DNA of 42,684 nt from Muribaculaceae bacterium. GTDB taxonomy: Bacteria > Bacteroidota > Bacteroidia > Bacteroidales > Muribaculaceae. The first letter of the stretch is position 1. Every line of letters begins with the position of its first letter. Location: assembly GCA_017536215.1 (NCBI GenBank), contig JAFXHY010000034.1:1-42684 (forward strand), written 5' to 3'. The position numbers were made by a program, and so were the translations under genes. The notes beneath the pieces are model-generated. The model worked only from the letters and a program-made list of their open reading frames with translations, was not told the DNA's origin and did no database searches. Shown one piece after another: positions 8,403 through 19,081 of this stretch.

Positions 8403-11400
8403 TTAGTGCTTTACAACCGGGAATGTAGCTTCTGCACCATTGGCATTTACCTTGAGGAGGTATAGACCATCGGCGAGATGTCCAACATTGATTGTAATTG
8501 TTTCACCATTTACAACATTGGCTGTTGAATCGATTACCTTAACCCCATTAAGGCTGTAGAGTGCAAATGAAGCATCTGCAGCATCGAAGTTGCAAGTAAC
8601 GTTGAGGATTTCTACAACGGGATTCGGGTAAATGTTAACACCGGTCTTGATAGTGATGTCGGCGATTCCTGAAGCTTCTACTACATTAACTTTGAATGTC
8701 AAAGTTGTAGATGCTCCGTTGCTATCAGTAGCTACAACAGTGATTGTTACTGTTCCAACTTCGTTGCCGACAAAGATTGCGCTTGTACCGGAAACGAATG
8801 TTGAAATGATTGTTTTAGAAGATACATAGAGTTGGTAGGTGATGTCATCGCCATCAGGATCAGTGAACATATCAGCGAAGTTGAGAACTGCTGATGTGCT
8901 ACCTTGTTCAATAGTGATATCTTCAAGAACAGTAGCTTCGGGTGCACGATTGGTGTGAGCTACGGTGTACGAAATGTCGGTCTGTGCTTCGTTGCCTACT
9001 GCATCTTTTGCAAAGAATGACATAGCGTAAGAGCCTTCATCGCCATAGTCGGGAGTAATGTCAACAGTTACGTTAACTCCGGTAGTAGCGTCAGCTCCTT
9101 CTACGTTGTAAACACCATTTTCATCTTCAGTGATAGTGCCACCTTCTACGTTGGTGATTTTGGCAAGGTTGCCATTGTCGACCATTGAGAATGTGAAGTT
9201 ATCACCTTCTACATCAAGGATATTAATGGTAGCTTGGGTAGTAGTACCTTCAGCCGCAAGGATAGTTCCTGCTTCTGATGTGATAACCGGCTTGCCATTG
9301 AGGTCCAAGTAGATGGGAAGATTGATAATAGGTTGTTGCGGGTCATTGCTCTTTATCACGAGCATTGCTTTATTGCCTTTTTCCAACGGAGCTGATGCTG
9401 CGTTGATTGCGAGATTGATGTCGACCGACTCTTGAATAGCAACTTCGCCTGATGTTGTTTCGTTGAGAAGTTTAATCCAAGGTTCACCGGGTACGGTTTC
9501 GAGTGCGGTCATGATATAACCGAGCGAGCCGTATTGGTCTTTGAACATTGAGGCAACATCAAACCATCCATAACCTTCAACATAACCCATGTAGCGGTTA
9601 GATACCACGCTTTCCTCTTTAGATGATAAATAAGCGGGGAATTTAACACCAACAGGATATGTGATGCGGATGTAGAACTCTTGACCCTCATCTAAGTAGA
9701 CTGCTTTGTCGAGTGCGGCAATAACGAAGTTTGCACCTACCATTTCATCGATATGGAATGTGCCTTTACCAACTACGGTTCCATTTTCGTAGTCGTTGCC
9801 GGCCACGATTTCAATGAGGTAGTCAACATTTTCAACCACCGATTCGATAACTCCGGTATTGCTTGTGTTAGTAAGCGTTGTTGCAAAGTATACGTGAGAA
9901 ATGTTGAAACCGCCTTCAGGTGCCACATAGTGAGTTGCGGCCTTATACAATCCATAGGTGTTGCCTGTGCCATATGAGTTAGCTGGCATACCTGTCAACG
10001 ACGGATAATATAGAGCGTTGTTGTACTCAAAATCCTGGGTTGACGGTGCGTCATACAAATTGTCAGTCTCATTGGCCAACGGTGTAATGGCTGTTTCCGA
10101 TTGAATATTTGCGCTGAGCAACTTAACCGCATCTTCACCAAGAATATTGACAGAGTGGCTTATAGGAGCGATACCACCGCCACCACCAACTTCAACTTCT
10201 TCTCCTACGCCGGTCATGTCGAGATACATGTCGTAGGTCATCTTGTATGCTCCCATGTTGGCGAGGTTGATTGTTTCTGTGCTCTTGAAATCGGGAGCGG
10301 CATTGGTAATACGTACCTCTTGTATATTTTCACCTTCTTTGCTGACATAAGCATATGGCACATCTGTAATGTTAACCGTAATAGGTATAGCTATTTCAGT
10401 AACGTCGTTGAGGCCTTCTACAGTCAACTTAAGAGTTGTCTTATATTCACCAACAATTGTATAGAGAGTCCAATATGGGTCGAATGGGAGTGAGATCTTT
10501 AATCCATCTGCTCCAACTTCGATAGGTGTACCTTGGAATGGATTCCATGTTAAAATTTCTTCTCCGGTCATCCAATCGTAACCAATGCCGTAGTAGAAAA
10601 TATAGTCGTACATTGGGAGAATATCATCCGGAGATTCGGGAAGTGGAGCTATCTCCTTAGGATCTAAGGTGATATTTGTAACAGTAAATGGAGCTGTACC
10701 TTGGTTTTCGATATTTATAAGCACTTCGAATGTTCCCATGCTACCAAATGTTCCTGCTACCGGACCACTCATATCCATATATCCTATTACATGTTCTTCA
10801 ACAATTTCTGTCGGTGTAACTACTTTTGCTTCTCCTGTAACCGAGAGGTTTACGGGGATTTCGATAGTTTCACTTCCGGGGATATTAGTGTTAATAGTGA
10901 TAGCATCGGTGTAAGAGCCAGCCATTTTATCGGTGTTGACTTCTATTCTGAGAGTTTTGCTTTCATTTGGCGCAAGTGTTGATTCAACAACGGGAATAAA
11001 TTGAACAGCATTGTTGAATTGAATCATGCGGTCGGGAATGACGATGCTTTCTGTTCCATCTTCGTTGGCTGCCCCGGCAAGGCCGAATGCATCAAAGATT
11101 ATAGCATATTCGCCGTAGCTCTTATATTGGAACTTGAACGAACCGTCTTTCTTCATGATGAGCTGGAAGCATACTCCTATATTCATAGTGTTGCCATATT
11201 CCATCCATGACACAACTACTTCGTCTTCAGTCATGTAGTGGTAGGTACCTGCAGTCTTGCTGCTGTCCATTGTGTGAAGACCCCAATAAGGCGCAATGAT
11301 ATTGGTGTAGATAGTACCTTCGGGGAATACTGCCGGAGGCTCGGGCCAAATCTTTTGGTCGTCGCGTTTGGTAAACGAGACAAATCCGGTGTTGTAGATA

Positions 11401-14400
11401 TACATCTCAGTATACTTCTCGCCATAGAATGGGAATTCAAATGGGAGAGTTACAGTTGCGTAATCATTTTGGTTGTAGAACGAGAAGTTGTTTTGTTCAC
11501 CCAAACCGGTAGTTTCGATATCCACCCATTCATATTCGGTGCCACCATCAACCGCGCTCTTATAGATATATGATACTTGAGCATCGTCGGTGATTTCATT
11601 GGTTACGTTGGTAAATGCTCCGGGAAGGGTAGAGAATTTCAAGTTTTCGTTGCCATTGTTTGTGATGGTGAGTTCTTTTTTCAACTCAGCACCGCTTGCA
11701 ACGGTTTCTGTAATGTCGGTTAGACTCAATTCAATGTTCGGGCAACCGACAACTTCACCCTTGAGAGTTGCAGTGAGAACATCGCCTACTGATGGTGTTA
11801 CTGTGATAACATCTTCAACCACCCCTTCTGTGTCGGTGGGTAGAGTCACGATGATATCCTTCGACATTCCCGGTTCGATGGTGAATGGAGTAGCCAAATC
11901 GATAGTGAATTTACCGTTGGCGATAGCAATGTCGGTAATATCAAGTGCGGCTTTTCCATTGTTCTTAACGATTACGGGAAGCTGAGCGGTTGATGTACGG
12001 AATACTTGACCGAAGTCAATTTCATAGCTTTCAAGCGTTGCGGCAGCTACCAAGTTGGCACCGGTGATGTTGGCATTAAAGCTTACGTAGGCTGTAGCTG
12101 CTTTGGGATCGTTTGTCTCAATGGTGAGGCGGTTGGTTGTAGCGCCTGCATACATTGTGTCATTGGCCTTAAGAGTCGCTTGTACGGTTACCGATTCGCC
12201 CGGGTTTACTATGTTGTAGGCCGGAGTTATCGCAGTAACGAAGTATGCCGCAGGTGCTTCAAACTTAATTGAGCTTTGAGAATCGAATTGCTTGTAAACA
12301 TCGCCTGCGGGGTCGTCGTTGTTATCCCAGTAGTCGGCAATGTTAGCAGAAGTTACCACTAATGGGTCGGTCCCTTCCGGGTCCTTGATTGCGCAGAATA
12401 ATGTAGAGCCACCTTGGAAGAGTCGGTCGGATTCCATTTCTCCATACCAGTCGTCCCATACCATTTCGGTGCGTTCATAGTCATCGTAGAAAATTTCGAT
12501 GTCGCCATTGGCTGAGAGCATAATACGGAATGAAATCGGAGAGGTCTCAACATCGTATTTAACAGCAAGTACATTTTCGTATTTAACTACGAATTTGCCG
12601 TCTTGCTTAGCATATACAACTTTAGATTGTGGACCGAACTGAAGCTGGTGGCCATAAGCTGTGATGTAGCCAATGCCATTGAGGCTTTCAGATGATTCGC
12701 TCAGCGGGGGGAAATAGCTAAGTTCTCCTAACGAGAATGAAATACCTCCGAGGCTGTTGATATAAACTTTATCGTAGGTTTTACCATAGAATGGGAAATC
12801 GAAACCGAGAGAAATAGCATCAGAGTTCTTCACGTCGTCGCTAAATTTAGCAGTGATGTCAGTGCCACCGAGAAGTGAGGGATTTCCATCGTAGGCAAAG
12901 TCGGTTGCGCCATTGAGATTAGTCAATGCGGTGTAGCCGTATTTGTGAGATGCCTTACCATGTGATGCTTCAAGTTGCTCATTAGAGAATTTGGGGAATA
13001 CGTATTCCAATGGATAGTTTCCTTCATTCTTGATAACGAAATCTTTAGTTACTGCAGAAGCGTCTACGTCGAGGTCGCCTACTTCAACCACCTCGGGCTC
13101 AATAACAATCTTAGCCGGGTCGGTGGCTACACCTTGTACTGTTATCTTGAATTCAATTCCATTGACATTCTTGAATGTGATAGTACCGGTGTGGCTGCCT
13201 GCTGCCTGCGGTGTGTATACGAGTGTTATTTTTGAAGTTGAGCGCGCCGGGAATCCTTGTACGGGGACATCTTTAATTGTATAGTGCTCAGAAGAGCTGC
13301 TAAATCCGCCGCTGGATTCTTGTAGATATCCGTATTTCCCGGTAAATGTTCCGAAGCCTTCATTAAAGAGTTCTACCTCGATAGATTTGCTTTCTCCGAC
13401 CAAGAGAGAACCGAAGTTAACCACTTTAACGGGTGCCATTTTCGGAGCGTTTCCTTTAACGGTTACAGTTGCCTGAATTTTGGTTGTGTTGGCAGTGCTT
13501 TCGTTGGTGGTGAAGCCTACATTGAATCTGTAAGTGCCGTTTACGAGTTGCTGCCCATCGTTTTTGAGTGCTACTTCTTGAGTTTCACCATACTTAACTT
13601 GCCCTTGAGCTGGTGAAAGCGTGAACACTTTGTCCCAAGCGGGGTTCTTGCTGATAGCAGTGATTGCCCATGATACTTCGTTGCCCATAGCTTCGTATGG
13701 ACTGCCTTTGAGAGCGTCGCTTAGGAGTTTCCATGTCGCACCCATGTCGTTACTCATGTAGCTGTAAGAACCATAAGAAGCATCAGCATTAGCAAGACCG
13801 AGAGGATAGTTCTCTTGATTGCTTTCAGCCGGGAAATGAGCTACTACCCAGAATGATTGACCGGGCGCGAAATAGATTTGCTCGAGGAGTTGTACTTGGT
13901 ATCCATTATAGAAATATGATGGTTTAACCTCGCCAAGAAGCGTTGCCGTGCTGATTGCTTTGCTACCATCATATATTTGAATTGTCGGACTTTGCCCGTA
14001 GGTTGAACCAACAACAACGTGAGTGAGGTTGAACCCATCGGGATATTTAGCTGGATCAACAACAAACCATTGAGCTTCAGAGTTAGGAAGCGACTTATCC
14101 GACTCTCCAATTGAAGCCCAATATTCTTTGAAGTATTGGAGTTGCATTGGGAAGTCACCGGCTACATAATCCGATGTCACGAATTCGCTTGCAGTAGAAG
14201 CATATGGTGTGATGCCCAATTTTGTTTTGGCAGTGGACAATGAGCCAATCATCGGACGAGTGCTACCAACAGAGCTGGTGGCTGCGCTAAATGATTTTGT
14301 TGCAATTTTGCCCTCCCATTTAAGCAAGCCTTCGTCGTTGTTGCTGATATTGAAGATAGCGCTACCTTCGAGGCTTGTAGAAGCGTCGATGGTCATAGTT

Positions 14401-16268
14401 AGAGAGGTCTTGTCGACCGACATTTTCGGACCGGCATTTGTAGTGGCGGATACTACTTCAGAGAGCGCAGATGCATCTCCCCAGCGGTTTACTGCTTGCA
14501 GAGCCATATAATAGGTAGTTAATGGCTCTAATCCGGTCAATTCATAAGAAGCGGCTTCGCCTGACGCAAGGAATTTAGTGTCAATGTTGATGCGCTTAAG
14601 AGTTGAGAGGTCAGCTGTTGCATTAAATTCGCTTGTGCTGTAATACAGAATGTGATTATTGACGCTGCCTTCGCTTGAATTGGGAACAGTCCATTCAAGA
14701 AGAATGTTGTCCTGTCCGGCAGTAGCAATAATTGTACCAACTGGTTCGGGCGCAGTTCCATCTCCCATTACCAACGCTTTGCCGGCATCGATGTAGCCGC
14801 TACCGAAAAGTCCTACCGCTGTGGGATTAGGAGTGTAGAAGTCGTTAACCGATGAAAGGAGCTGAGTGCGAAGTGTTTCATTTGAGAGTGTAGATTTGCC
14901 GTGTTGAGATAGAACAAGAGCTGCGATACCCGAAACGTGGGGTGTTGCCATAGAGGTACCCTCATTCCAGCCATATTGATTGTTGGGAAGAGTTGAAAGT
15001 ACACCTTCTTTCTCGCTGTAGTCCAAAAGACCACCGGGAGCTACAATATCAACCCAAGAACCATAGTTTGAGTAACCGGCAGGTGTAAGATAGCAAGTCA
15101 TAGCACCTACAGCAACAGTTGGCTCGTAGTAAGCGGGGTAATAGTTCCCTGTCTCTCCATTATTACCGGTAGCAAAGATACAGAGACCACCGGCAAGGTT
15201 ATCGCCACCGCCATATTTGGTGAAGTAGTCGATAGCATCGAGTACTTCCTGCTCATAATAGTCGGGAGAGCCCCAGCCCCATGAACATTGAGCGATTGAT
15301 GCACCGCGACGTGCTGCGTAGATTATAGCAGCCGCGAAGTCACCTTCTTGAGTGCCTGAGCGTGTATCAAAAACTTGGCATGAAATCATGCGGATACCGC
15401 TACCTTCTTCACCATTACCACCGGCAACACCGGCAACACCTTTCCCATTGTTGCTGACAGCAGCTACCGTACCGGCAACGTGAGTGCCATGGGCGTGGGG
15501 ATAGATTGCCGCAGAGTTGGTGCAGAAGTTGTAACCATAGATATCGTCAACGTAGCCGTTGTTATCGTCGTCAACACCTTCTACGCCATTGGCTTCAGAT
15601 TCGTTGATGTGAATATTGCCGGCAAGGTCTTCGTGGCTGATATCGATACCACCGTCGATGATGGCTACAATAACATCGCTACGACCGGTAGTGGTTTGCC
15701 ATGCTTCGAAAAGATTGATGTCGGCACCGGGAACTGCACCTACTGCAATGCTTCCGTCGTTGACATAGTGCCATTGTTGGCTCAACATCGGGTCGTTGAA
15801 CGGCATTGCTGAAGATGCCTTAGCTGCAACTTCTTGAGCTGTAGCTACACGGAATTTTCCATTGCCTTCTACTATTTGCATCGGGACTATGGTGTGGGCA
15901 ATTTGGACACCGGGAGTCTCGCTGAAAATTTGACTTGCTTCTTCGGGTGCAATGCTTTCGTCGAAGGAAACTTCGTACCAGCGGTTAAGACCGAATTCGG
16001 CAAGCTGAGCTTCATCCTTCGCAGAGTAAGGTATCATTCTGCGAATACTCGCTACTTTGATTTTCTTTGCTGATGCGTCAAATGGGGTGATGCCTGTGTT
16101 GACATTTCCCATTGTCTGCATGCGGGGAGTATTCCCTATTTGAGCAGCAACTTCAGGTTGCAACTTAACGCGGATTACCCCCTTCTTAGGAGTCAAAGCA
16201 GCTTCTGCAATAGTGCTACAACCCAATAACATGAGGGCTACGAGCAATTTTGAGAAGAATTTTTGCAT
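8403..16268 (-). CDS. Giant secreted subtilisin-like (S8) protease with multiple beta-sandwich modules and type IX secretion sorting tail
   Basis: A 2621-residue protein. Residues 1-23 form a signal peptide (a cysteine at 17 in LLGC makes a lipoprotein signal a remote alternative). A propeptide-like region follows to about 155, then an S8 catalytic domain at about 165-495 with the triad Asp205 (IIDGGID), His260 (HGTHVAG) and Ser439 (GTSMATPH) and oxyanion Asn369. A fibronectin type III-like domain spans about 503-606. After that come HYDIN/ASPM-like sandwiches (near 941, 1053, 1408, 1509, 1842), two modules with the FPFYG...YI motif (near 1160 and 1614), two jelly-roll-like modules (about 719-870 and 2110-2290) and a cadherin/Ig-like domain with DPDGDDITY (about 2438-2530). 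Residues from about 2544 (IYPNPVVEILNV ... LADGLYLLKV ... FPVVKH) form a type A sorting domain of the type IX system. It is therefore predicted to be exported and attached to, or released from, the cell surface. The substrate is unknown. Confidence 0.9.
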   Translation of the reverse strand: MQKFFSKLLVALMLLGCSTIAEAALTPKKGVIRVKLQPEVAAQIGNTPRMQTMGNVNTGITPFDASAKKIKVASIRRMIPYSAKDEAQLAEFGLNRWYEVSFDESIAPEEASQIFSETPGVQIAHTIVPMQIVEGNGKFRVATAQEVAAKASSAMPFNDPMLSQQWHYVNDGSIAVGAVPGADINLFEAWQTTTGRSDVIVAIIDGGIDISHEDLAGNIHINESEANGVEGVDDDNNGYVDDIYGYNFCTNSAAIYPHAHGTHVAGTVAAVSNNGKGVAGVAGGNGEEGSGIRMISCQVFDTRSGTQEGDFAAAIIYAARRGASIAQCSWGWGSPDYYEQEVLDAIDYFTKYGGGDNLAGGLCIFATGNNGETGNYYPAYYEPTVAVGAMTCYLTPAGYSNYGSWVDIVAPGGLLDYSEKEGVLSTLPNNQYGWNEGTSMATPHVSGIAALVLSQHGKSTLSNETLRTQLLSSVNDFYTPNPTAVGLFGSGYIDAGKALVMGDGTAPEPVGTIIATAGQDNILLEWTVPNSSEGSVNNHILYYSTSEFNATADLSTLKRINIDTKFLASGEAASYELTGLEPLTTYYMALQAVNRWGDASALSEVVSATTNAGPKMSVDKTSLTMTIDASTSLEGSAIFNISNNDEGLLKWEGKIATKSFSAATSSVGSTRPMIGSLSTAKTKLGITPYASTASEFVTSDYVAGDFPMQLQYFKEYWASIGESDKSLPNSEAQWFVVDPAKYPDGFNLTHVVVGSTYGQSPTIQIYDGSKAISTATLLGEVKPSYFYNGYQVQLLEQIYFAPGQSFWVVAHFPAESNQENYPLGLANADASYGSYSYMSNDMGATWKLLSDALKGSPYEAMGNEVSWAITAISKNPAWDKVFTLSPAQGQVKYGETQEVALKNDGQQLVNGTYRFNVGFTTNESTANTTKIQATVTVKGNAPKMAPVKVVNFGSLLVGESKSIEVELFNEGFGTFTGKYGYLQESSGGFSSSSEHYTIKDVPVQGFPARSTSKITLVYTPQAAGSHTGTITFKNVNGIEFKITVQGVATDPAKIVIEPEVVEVGDLDVDASAVTKDFVIKNEGNYPLEYVFPKFSNEQLEASHGKASHKYGYTALTNLNGATDFAYDGNPSLLGGTDITAKFSDDVKNSDAISLGFDFPFYGKTYDKVYINSLGGISFSLGELSYFPPLSESSESLNGIGYITAYGHQLQFGPQSKVVYAKQDGKFVVKYENVLAVKYDVETSPISFRIMLSANGDIEIFYDDYERTEMVWDDWYGEMESDRLFQGGSTLFCAIKDPEGTDPLVVTSANIADYWDNNDDPAGDVYKQFDSQSSIKFEAPAAYFVTAITPAYNIVNPGESVTVQATLKANDTMYAGATTNRLTIETNDPKAATAYVSFNANITGANLVAAATLESYEIDFGQVFRTSTAQLPVIVKNNGKAALDITDIAIANGKFTIDLATPFTIEPGMSKDIIVTLPTDTEGVVEDVITVTPSVGDVLTATLKGEVVGCPNIELSLTDITETVASGAELKKELTITNNGNENLKFSTLPGAFTNVTNEITDDAQVSYIYKSAVDGGTEYEWVDIETTGLGEQNNFSFYNQNDYATVTLPFEFPFYGEKYTEMYIYNTGFVSFTKRDDQKIWPEPPAVFPEGTIYTNIIAPYWGLHTMDSSKTAGTYHYMTEDEVVVSWMEYGNTMNIGVCFQLIMKKDGSFKFQYKSYGEYAIIFDAFGLAGAANEDGTESIVIPDRMIQFNNAVQFIPVVESTLAPNESKTLRIEVNTDKMAGSYTDAITINTNIPGSETIEIPVNLSVTGEAKVVTPTEIVEEHVIGYMDMSGPVAGTFGSMGTFEVLINIENQGTAPFTVTNITLDPKEIAPLPESPDDILPMYDYIFYYGIGYDWMTGEEILTWNPFQGTPIEVGADGLKISLPFDPYWTLYTIVGEYKTTLKLTVEGLNDVTEIAIPITVNITDVPYAYVSKEGENIQEVRITNAAPDFKSTETINLANMGAYKMTYDMYLDMTGVGEEVEVGGGGGIAPISHSVNILGEDAVKLLSANIQSETAITPLANETDNLYDAPSTQDFEYNNALYYPSLTGMPANSYGTGNTYGLYKAATHYVAPEGGFNISHVYFATTLTNTSNTGVIESVVENVDYLIEIVAGNDYENGTVVGKGTFHIDEMVGANFVIAALDKAVYLDEGQEFYIRITYPVGVKFPAYLSSKEESVVSNRYMGYVEGYGWFDVASMFKDQYGSLGYIMTALETVPGEPWIKLLNETTSGEVAIQESVDINLAINAASAPLEKGNKAMLVIKSNDPQQPIINLPIYLDLNGKPVITSEAGTILAAEGTTTQATINILDVEGDNFTFSMVDNGNLAKITNVEGGTITEDENGVYNVEGADATTGVNVTVDITPDYGDEGSYAMSFFAKDAVGNEAQTDISYTVAHTNRAPEATVLEDITIEQGSTSAVLNFADMFTDPDGDDITYQLYVSSKTIISTFVSGTSAIFVGNEVGTVTITVVATDSNGASTTLTFKVNVVEASGIADITIKTGVNIYPNPVVEILNVTCNFDAADASFALYSLNGVKVIDSTANVVNGETITINVGHLADGLYLLKVNANGAEATFPVVKH

Positions 16269-16324
16269 AAGCTTGTGTTTTTTGGTTAAAAATTAAAGTG
16301 TTAAAGTAAATTCAGATATGTTTG

Positions 16325-18010
16325 CTATTCCATGAGTTTACGGTAGCGACGACGAGGTGGCTCTTTGCCATCATTCATGCGACGTTTGTATTCCTCATAG
16401 TCGCTATATGAGCCTTCGTACCACACAACGTTGCCGTCGCCTTCGAAAGAAAGGATGTGGGTGCAAATGCGGTCAAGGAACCAGCGGTCGTGGCTCACTA
16501 CTACCGCGCATCCGGCGAAGTCGTCGAGACCTTCTTCGAGTGCACGCAATGTGTTGACATCAATGTCGTTGGTGGGTTCGTCGAGAAGTAGTACGTTTCC
16601 TTCCTCTTTTAGAGCCATAGCCAAGTGCAGGCGATTACGTTCGCCGCCCGAGAGTACACCAATTTTTTTCTCTTGATCGGCTCCGGTGAAATTGAATTTT
16701 GAGAGGTATGCGCGAGCGTTAATGTCGCGTCCTCCCATGCGGAATGATTCAACTCCTTGTGAGATTACTTCGTAGACCGATTTTTCCGGGAGCAAATCAT
16801 GGTGAGTTTGGTCGACGTAGGCTATTTTAACTGTTTCTCCTACTTCAAACGTTCCGCCGTCGGGTTGCTCTTGTTGCATGATGAGGCGGAAAAGGGTAGT
16901 TTTCCCGGCTCCATTGGGTCCGATAACACCTACGATGCCGTTGGGTGGGAGTGAGAATGTCAAGTCGTTGAATAAGCGTTTTTTGCCAAATGCTTTGCTC
17001 AAATTGCTGACTTCAATGACCTTGTTGCCCAATCGAGGTCCATTGGGAATGAATATTTCGAGTTTTTCTTCCTTTTGTTTTTGGTCCTCATTAAGAAGTC
17101 GGTCGTAGGAGTTAAGACGAGCTTTACCTTTCGCTTGACGCGCTTTGGGAGCCATGCGTACCCATTCAAGTTCGCGCTCAAGTGTTTTGCGTCGTTTTGA
17201 TGCTTGTTTCTCCTCCATGGCCATGCGTTTGGTCTTTTGGTCGAGCCAAGAAGAGTAGTTACCTTTCCAAGGAATACCTTCACCGCGGTCGAGTTCAAGA
17301 ATCCACCCGGCAACATGGTCGAGGAAGTAGCGGTCGTGGGTGATAGCAATTACAGTGCCGGCATATTGGCGTAGATGCTGTTCGAGCCAGTCGATAGACT
17401 CAGCATCGAGGTGGTTGGTAGGTTCGTCGAGCAATAGCACGTCGGGCTGTTGTAGCAAAAGACGAATGAGTGCAACGCGACGACGTTCACCCCCTGATAG
17501 TGTGCTGACCGGTTGATCGTCGGGGGGGCATTGAAGAGCGTCCATTGCGCGTTCGAGTTTTGAATCGATATTCCAAGCGTCAGCTGCATCAAGTTTATCT
17601 TGAAGTTCGGCTTGACGAGCTAAAAGGGCATCCATTTTGTCGGGGTCCTCAAGCACATCCGGGTCGCCGAATGCTGCATTAACGCTATCATACTCGGCAA
17701 GTAGGTCCATGATAGGTTGCACGCCTTCGCGAACCACCTCAATAACGGTCTTCGAGGGGTCGAGTTGGGGGTCCTGTTCAAGGTATCCTACTGAATATCC
17801 CGGTGAAAATACAACTTCACCTTGATAATCCTTGTCGATACCGGCAATGATTTTCAACAATGATGATTTACCTGAACCATTCAAACCGATGATGCCGATT
17901 TTTGCACCATAGAAAAATGACAGGTATATGTTTTTTAATACTTGTTTCTGGGGAGGATAGGTTTTGGAAACACCTACCATTGAGAATATAATTTTTTTAT
18001 CGTCGGCCAT
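16325..18010 (-). CDS. ettA: Energy-dependent translational throttle protein EttA (ABC-F ATPase)
   Basis: A soluble ABC-F protein of 561 residues with two ATPase domains and no membrane segments. It binds the ribosomal E site and gates the first peptide bond according to energy state. Domain 1 has Walker A GLNGSGKSS near residue 42 and signature LSGGERRRVAL. Domain 2 has GPNGAGKTT near 365 and LSGGERNRLHLAM. Both Walker B sites read LLLDEPTN. The N-terminal stretch VSKTYPPQKQVLKNIYLSFF and the length are those of EttA rather than Uup or antibiotic-resistance ABC-F proteins. It lies 59 bases downstream of def and 56 upstream of the subtilase gene, all on the minus strand. Confidence 0.95.
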   Translation of the reverse strand: MADDKKIIFSMVGVSKTYPPQKQVLKNIYLSFFYGAKIGIIGLNGSGKSSLLKIIAGIDKDYQGEVVFSPGYSVGYLEQDPQLDPSKTVIEVVREGVQPIMDLLAEYDSVNAAFGDPDVLEDPDKMDALLARQAELQDKLDAADAWNIDSKLERAMDALQCPPDDQPVSTLSGGERRRVALIRLLLQQPDVLLLDEPTNHLDAESIDWLEQHLRQYAGTVIAITHDRYFLDHVAGWILELDRGEGIPWKGNYSSWLDQKTKRMAMEEKQASKRRKTLERELEWVRMAPKARQAKGKARLNSYDRLLNEDQKQKEEKLEIFIPNGPRLGNKVIEVSNLSKAFGKKRLFNDLTFSLPPNGIVGVIGPNGAGKTTLFRLIMQQEQPDGGTFEVGETVKIAYVDQTHHDLLPEKSVYEVISQGVESFRMGGRDINARAYLSKFNFTGADQEKKIGVLSGGERNRLHLAMALKEEGNVLLLDEPTNDIDVNTLRALEEGLDDFAGCAVVVSHDRWFLDRICTHILSFEGDGNVVWYEGSYSDYEEYKRRMNDGKEPPRRRYRKLME

Positions 18011-18069
18011 AGTTTTATATTTTAAGATTGTCGGGAGGTAATATAGGTTCTCGTAGTATTAGGCTAATA

Positions 18070-18636
18070 TTATTTACGTTTGCGAGGTGCGTAGCGCACG
18101 GGATAGTTGCAGCTGACGCGTCCCTCTACAATGTTTGTGAGCTTGCGACGTATCATCTGTTTGCGAATGGGGGAGATGTGATCAATGTAAACGCGACCTT
18201 CAAGGTGGTCGTATTCATGTTGTACGATACGAGCTAAAAATCCGCTCATAACTTCTTCGTGTTCTTCGAAATTCTCATCAAGCCAATTTAGACGGATGTG
18301 TTCAACGCGCTTTACGTCTTCCGACAGACCGGGCAAACTTAGGCACCCTTCGGAACGGCTAACGTTGTCGCCGTCGAGGACTTCGAGTTCCGGATTGATA
18401 AGCACCAACTTTCTGCCTGCACATTCCGGGAAAGTCTCAGCTACGGGGTCGGCATCAATGACCACCAGACGAATACTTTTGCCAATCTGTGGTGCAGCCA
18501 ATCCTACCCCCTCAGAGGTGTACATGGTTTCAAACATATCCGCGATTAGTGCTTTCAAGTCGGGATAATCGGGTGTCACTTCGTCGGTTGTGGCACGAAG
18601 TACCGGGTGTCCATAAAGGTATACGGGAAGATTCAT
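18070..18636 (-). CDS. def: Peptide deformylase
   Basis: Removes the formyl group from the N-terminal methionine of new polypeptides. The 188-residue protein shows all three metal/active-site motifs: GVGLAAPQ at 43-50, EGCLSLPG with metal ligand Cys98, and QHEYDHLEG with His140, catalytic Glu141 and His144. It follows ruvX after 15 bases on the minus strand, so the two are likely cotranscribed; ettA follows downstream. Confidence 0.97.
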   Translation of the reverse strand: MNLPVYLYGHPVLRATTDEVTPDYPDLKALIADMFETMYTSEGVGLAAPQIGKSIRLVVIDADPVAETFPECAGRKLVLINPELEVLDGDNVSRSEGCLSLPGLSEDVKRVEHIRLNWLDENFEEHEEVMSGFLARIVQHEYDHLEGRVYIDHISPIRKQMIRRKLTNIVEGRVSCNYPVRYAPRKRK

Positions 18637-18651
18637 TGTTTTGAATGGGTT

Positions 18652-19074
18652 TTATTTGTTGTAATGCCTGCTTTCTAAATAGTCATTCAGTATGATAGTT
18701 GCTGAAATTTCATCTACAATGGCTTTGTCGCGTCGAGCCATTTTTTTCAATCCGCCGTCAATCATTGCGCGATGAGCTATGGCAGATGTAAATCGCTCGT
18801 CAAAGAATATAATTTCAATATTGGGAAGAGCTTTGCGTAATTGCCCGATTCCGGGACGTATATAACGCATTGAATCGGATTCCTCTCCACGCATAGTGGT
18901 GGGGTATCCAACAATTATTGCATCGACCGGTTCGTGTTCAACGTAACCTTTAATAAACTCAATTAGTTTTGAGGTGTCGATTGTGGTTAGCCCTGAGGCA
19001 ACGATGCGCAGAGTGTCGGTGACGGCAATCCCGCAACGGCGTCGGCCATAGTCAATTGATAATAATCTTCCCAT
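18652..19074 (-). CDS. ruvX: Putative pre-16S rRNA nuclease / Holliday junction resolvase-like protein (YqgF/RuvX)
   Basis: A 140-residue RNase H-fold protein of the YqgF/RuvX family, linked to 5'-end maturation of 16S rRNA. It starts LLSIDYGRRRCGIAVTD with the family aspartate at residue 8, has the acidic motif FFDERFTS in the middle and ends with the DEISATIILNDYL segment. The ATG at 19074 is the only start that keeps the conserved N-terminal strand. A -7 box lies only 7 bases upstream, so the transcript may have almost no leader. The gene heads a ruvX-def unit that may continue into ettA. Confidence 0.92.
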   Translation of the reverse strand: MGRLLSIDYGRRRCGIAVTDTLRIVASGLTTIDTSKLIEFIKGYVEHEPVDAIIVGYPTTMRGEESDSMRYIRPGIGQLRKALPNIEIIFFDERFTSAIAHRAMIDGGLKKMARRDKAIVDEISATIILNDYLESRHYNK

Positions 19075-19081
19075 TCGGCGA

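Noticed and set aside
12975-13284. Several open frames inside the giant subtilase gene on the opposite strand
   Set aside because: They are shadows of a long, domain-rich coding frame.
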